Part shown: positions 5,229 through 5,908 of the stretch, one piece after another
Layout of the letters: the number at the start of each line of letters is the position of its first letter
Position numbering within the stretch: position 1 is the stretch's first letter
DNA from: Propionibacteriaceae bacterium
GTDB lineage: Bacteria; Actinomycetota; Actinomycetes; Propionibacteriales; Propionibacteriaceae
Reading direction: 5' to 3'
Length of the DNA: 5,908 nt
Assembly: GCA_031272685.1 (NCBI GenBank)
Contig: JAISTI010000071.1
Span: forward strand, 1 to 5,908
The notes under the pieces: generated by a model
Told to the model about the DNA's origin: nothing
What the model saw: the letters and a program-made list of their open reading frames with translations, nothing else
Databases searched by the model: none
Position numbers and translations under genes: made by a program

Positions 5229-5908
5229 CACTCGTCCACCCCCTTCAGCGGCTTGACCACATACATGTAGATGACGATGATCAGGATGACCACCGCGAAG
5301 TTCACCACCGACAGCGCGCTGGCGACGTCGATGCGCTGGTTTTGCAGCATGATCTTGTACATCATGGTGGTGGTGGTGTCGGCGTCGAATCCGGGCATGG
5401 AGCCCGTCACCACTTTCAGGATCGGATACGAGTTGAAGACGTTGATGATGTTGATGATGGCCGAGGCCGCCAGCGCCGGGCGCAGCTGCGGCAACACGAC
5501 CTTGAAATAGGTGCCGACCCGGCCGGCGCCGTCCACGGCGGCCGCCTCTAGCACATCTTTGGGGATGGACTGGTGCCCGGCCAGCAAGGTGTAGGTGGTG
5601 AAGGGCAGCGAGACGAAAATCGCGATCAAGATGGCGACGATGAACGCCTGCGGCATGCCCTTGGTGAAGCCGTAGTCGCCGCCTTCGAAAGCCGAAAGGA
5701 AGGGCAAATACCGCGAGAGCTGTTTCAAGAACTCGTTCACCAGGCCGTAGTTCGGCTGGACGGCGTAGAAGATGACCATGGTTGTCATCAGCACCGACGA
5801 CGCCCACGGGATGATGACGATGAGCCGCAGCAGGGTGCGGCCGGGGAAGGCCTTGTTCAGGAAGTGCGCCAGCACCAAGGAGATGGCGATGGTGCCCAAC
5901 ACCACGAC
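5228..5908 (-). CDS. CUT1-family sugar ABC transporter permease (MalF/UgpA-like), C-terminal part, cut at right edge
   Basis: The frame is open to the last base, giving 226 residues of a protein that usually has about 290-310, so roughly the first 70-80 residues lie outside the window. An apparent GTG start near 5905 is not a real start: it falls within membrane-spanning sequence. Hydrophobic segments are visible near fragment residues 2-12, 26-48, 88-108, 146-162 and 197-218. The EAA loop for the ATPase is at about 118-143, containing DVLEAAAVDGAG (118-129) and VLPQLRPA (138-145). The gene ends in TGATG, shared with the start of the MalG-like partner, so the two channel halves are translationally coupled. 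The solute-binding protein gene of such operons usually lies just upstream, here beyond base 5908; the ATPase may be elsewhere (a shared MsiK-type ATPase is common in actinobacteria). Confidence 0.93.
   Translation of the reverse strand, partial: VVVLGTIAISLVLAHFLNKAFPGRTLLRLIVIIPWASSVLMTTMVIFYAVQPNYGLVNEFLKQLSRYLPFLSAFEGGDYGFTKGMPQAFIVAILIAIFVSLPFTTYTLLAGHQSIPKDVLEAAAVDGAGRVGTYFKVVLPQLRPALAASAIINIINVFNSYPILKVVTGSMPGFDADTTTTMMYKIMLQNQRIDVASALSVVNFAVVILIIVIYMYVVKPLKGVDE

Noticed and set aside
4338..5270. A 310-codon plus-strand frame opposite the MalG-like permease, rich in Asp, Gly, His, Gln and Arg.
   Set aside because: This composition is what the reverse complement of a hydrophobic membrane protein gives in GC-rich DNA; there is no domain or ribosome site.
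5229..5807. The MalG-like permease frame extended upstream by 193 codons.
   Set aside because: The extra sequence is arginine/histidine-rich shadow of the upstream permease; ATG 5228 gives the normal family length and a TGATG coupling site.
1..5908. CRISPR arrays, tRNA/rRNA genes, insertion sequences or phage genes.
   Set aside because: No regularly spaced repeats, RNA gene signatures, transposase motifs or terminal inverted repeats were seen; coding genes fill nearly the whole window.

Overview
The window is GC-rich and densely coded, and every gene I can support lies on the minus strand, so it reads from high to low coordinates. The GC bias, GTG/ATG starts with stop-start overlaps, and an actinobacterial (group III) type phosphofructokinase suggest a high-GC Actinomycetota bacterium. 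A tryptophanase/tyrosine phenol-lyase-type enzyme would suit an anaerobic or facultative member such as a Propionibacteriaceae relative. That taxonomic guess is inference and was not tested by any search.

Layout in transcription order. (1) 5908-4353: two CUT1-type (MalF/MalG-like) sugar ABC transporter permeases. The first is cut by the window edge, and the two are joined by a one-base TGATG overlap. (2) 4318-3239: a uroporphyrinogen-decarboxylase (URO-D) superfamily protein that is not HemE; it carries an HxC...C pattern resembling the zinc site of MtaA/CmuA-type methyltransferases. (3) 3238-3103: the largest gap, 136 bp, with a 7-bp inverted repeat just after the URO-D-like gene and AACGYT repeats ahead of the next gene. 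(4) 3102-360: three genes with 4-base overlaps (GTGA and ATGA) encoding a double-SIS phosphosugar isomerase/deaminase, a class II ketose-bisphosphate aldolase and a phosphofructokinase whose key residues fit PPi dependence. (5) 279-1: the N-terminal 93 codons of a PLP-dependent tryptophanase/tyrosine phenol-lyase family gene, running off the left edge.

The genes form a plausible import-and-catabolism locus. A sugar, probably a di- or oligosaccharide given the CUT1 class, enters by ABC transport. Its phosphorylated hexose or aminohexose is converted by the SIS enzyme to a ketose 6-phosphate, phosphorylated to the 1,6-bisphosphate, and cleaved to DHAP and glyceraldehyde 3-phosphate. This resembles the Aga/tagatose or Embden-Meyerhof logic, but it is condensed into one overlapping cassette. 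The URO-D-like protein has no assigned place in such a pathway and is the most interesting unknown. No solute-binding protein, transport ATPase, sugar kinase, glycosidase/phosphorylase, deacetylase or regulator is visible here; some probably lie beyond the right edge.
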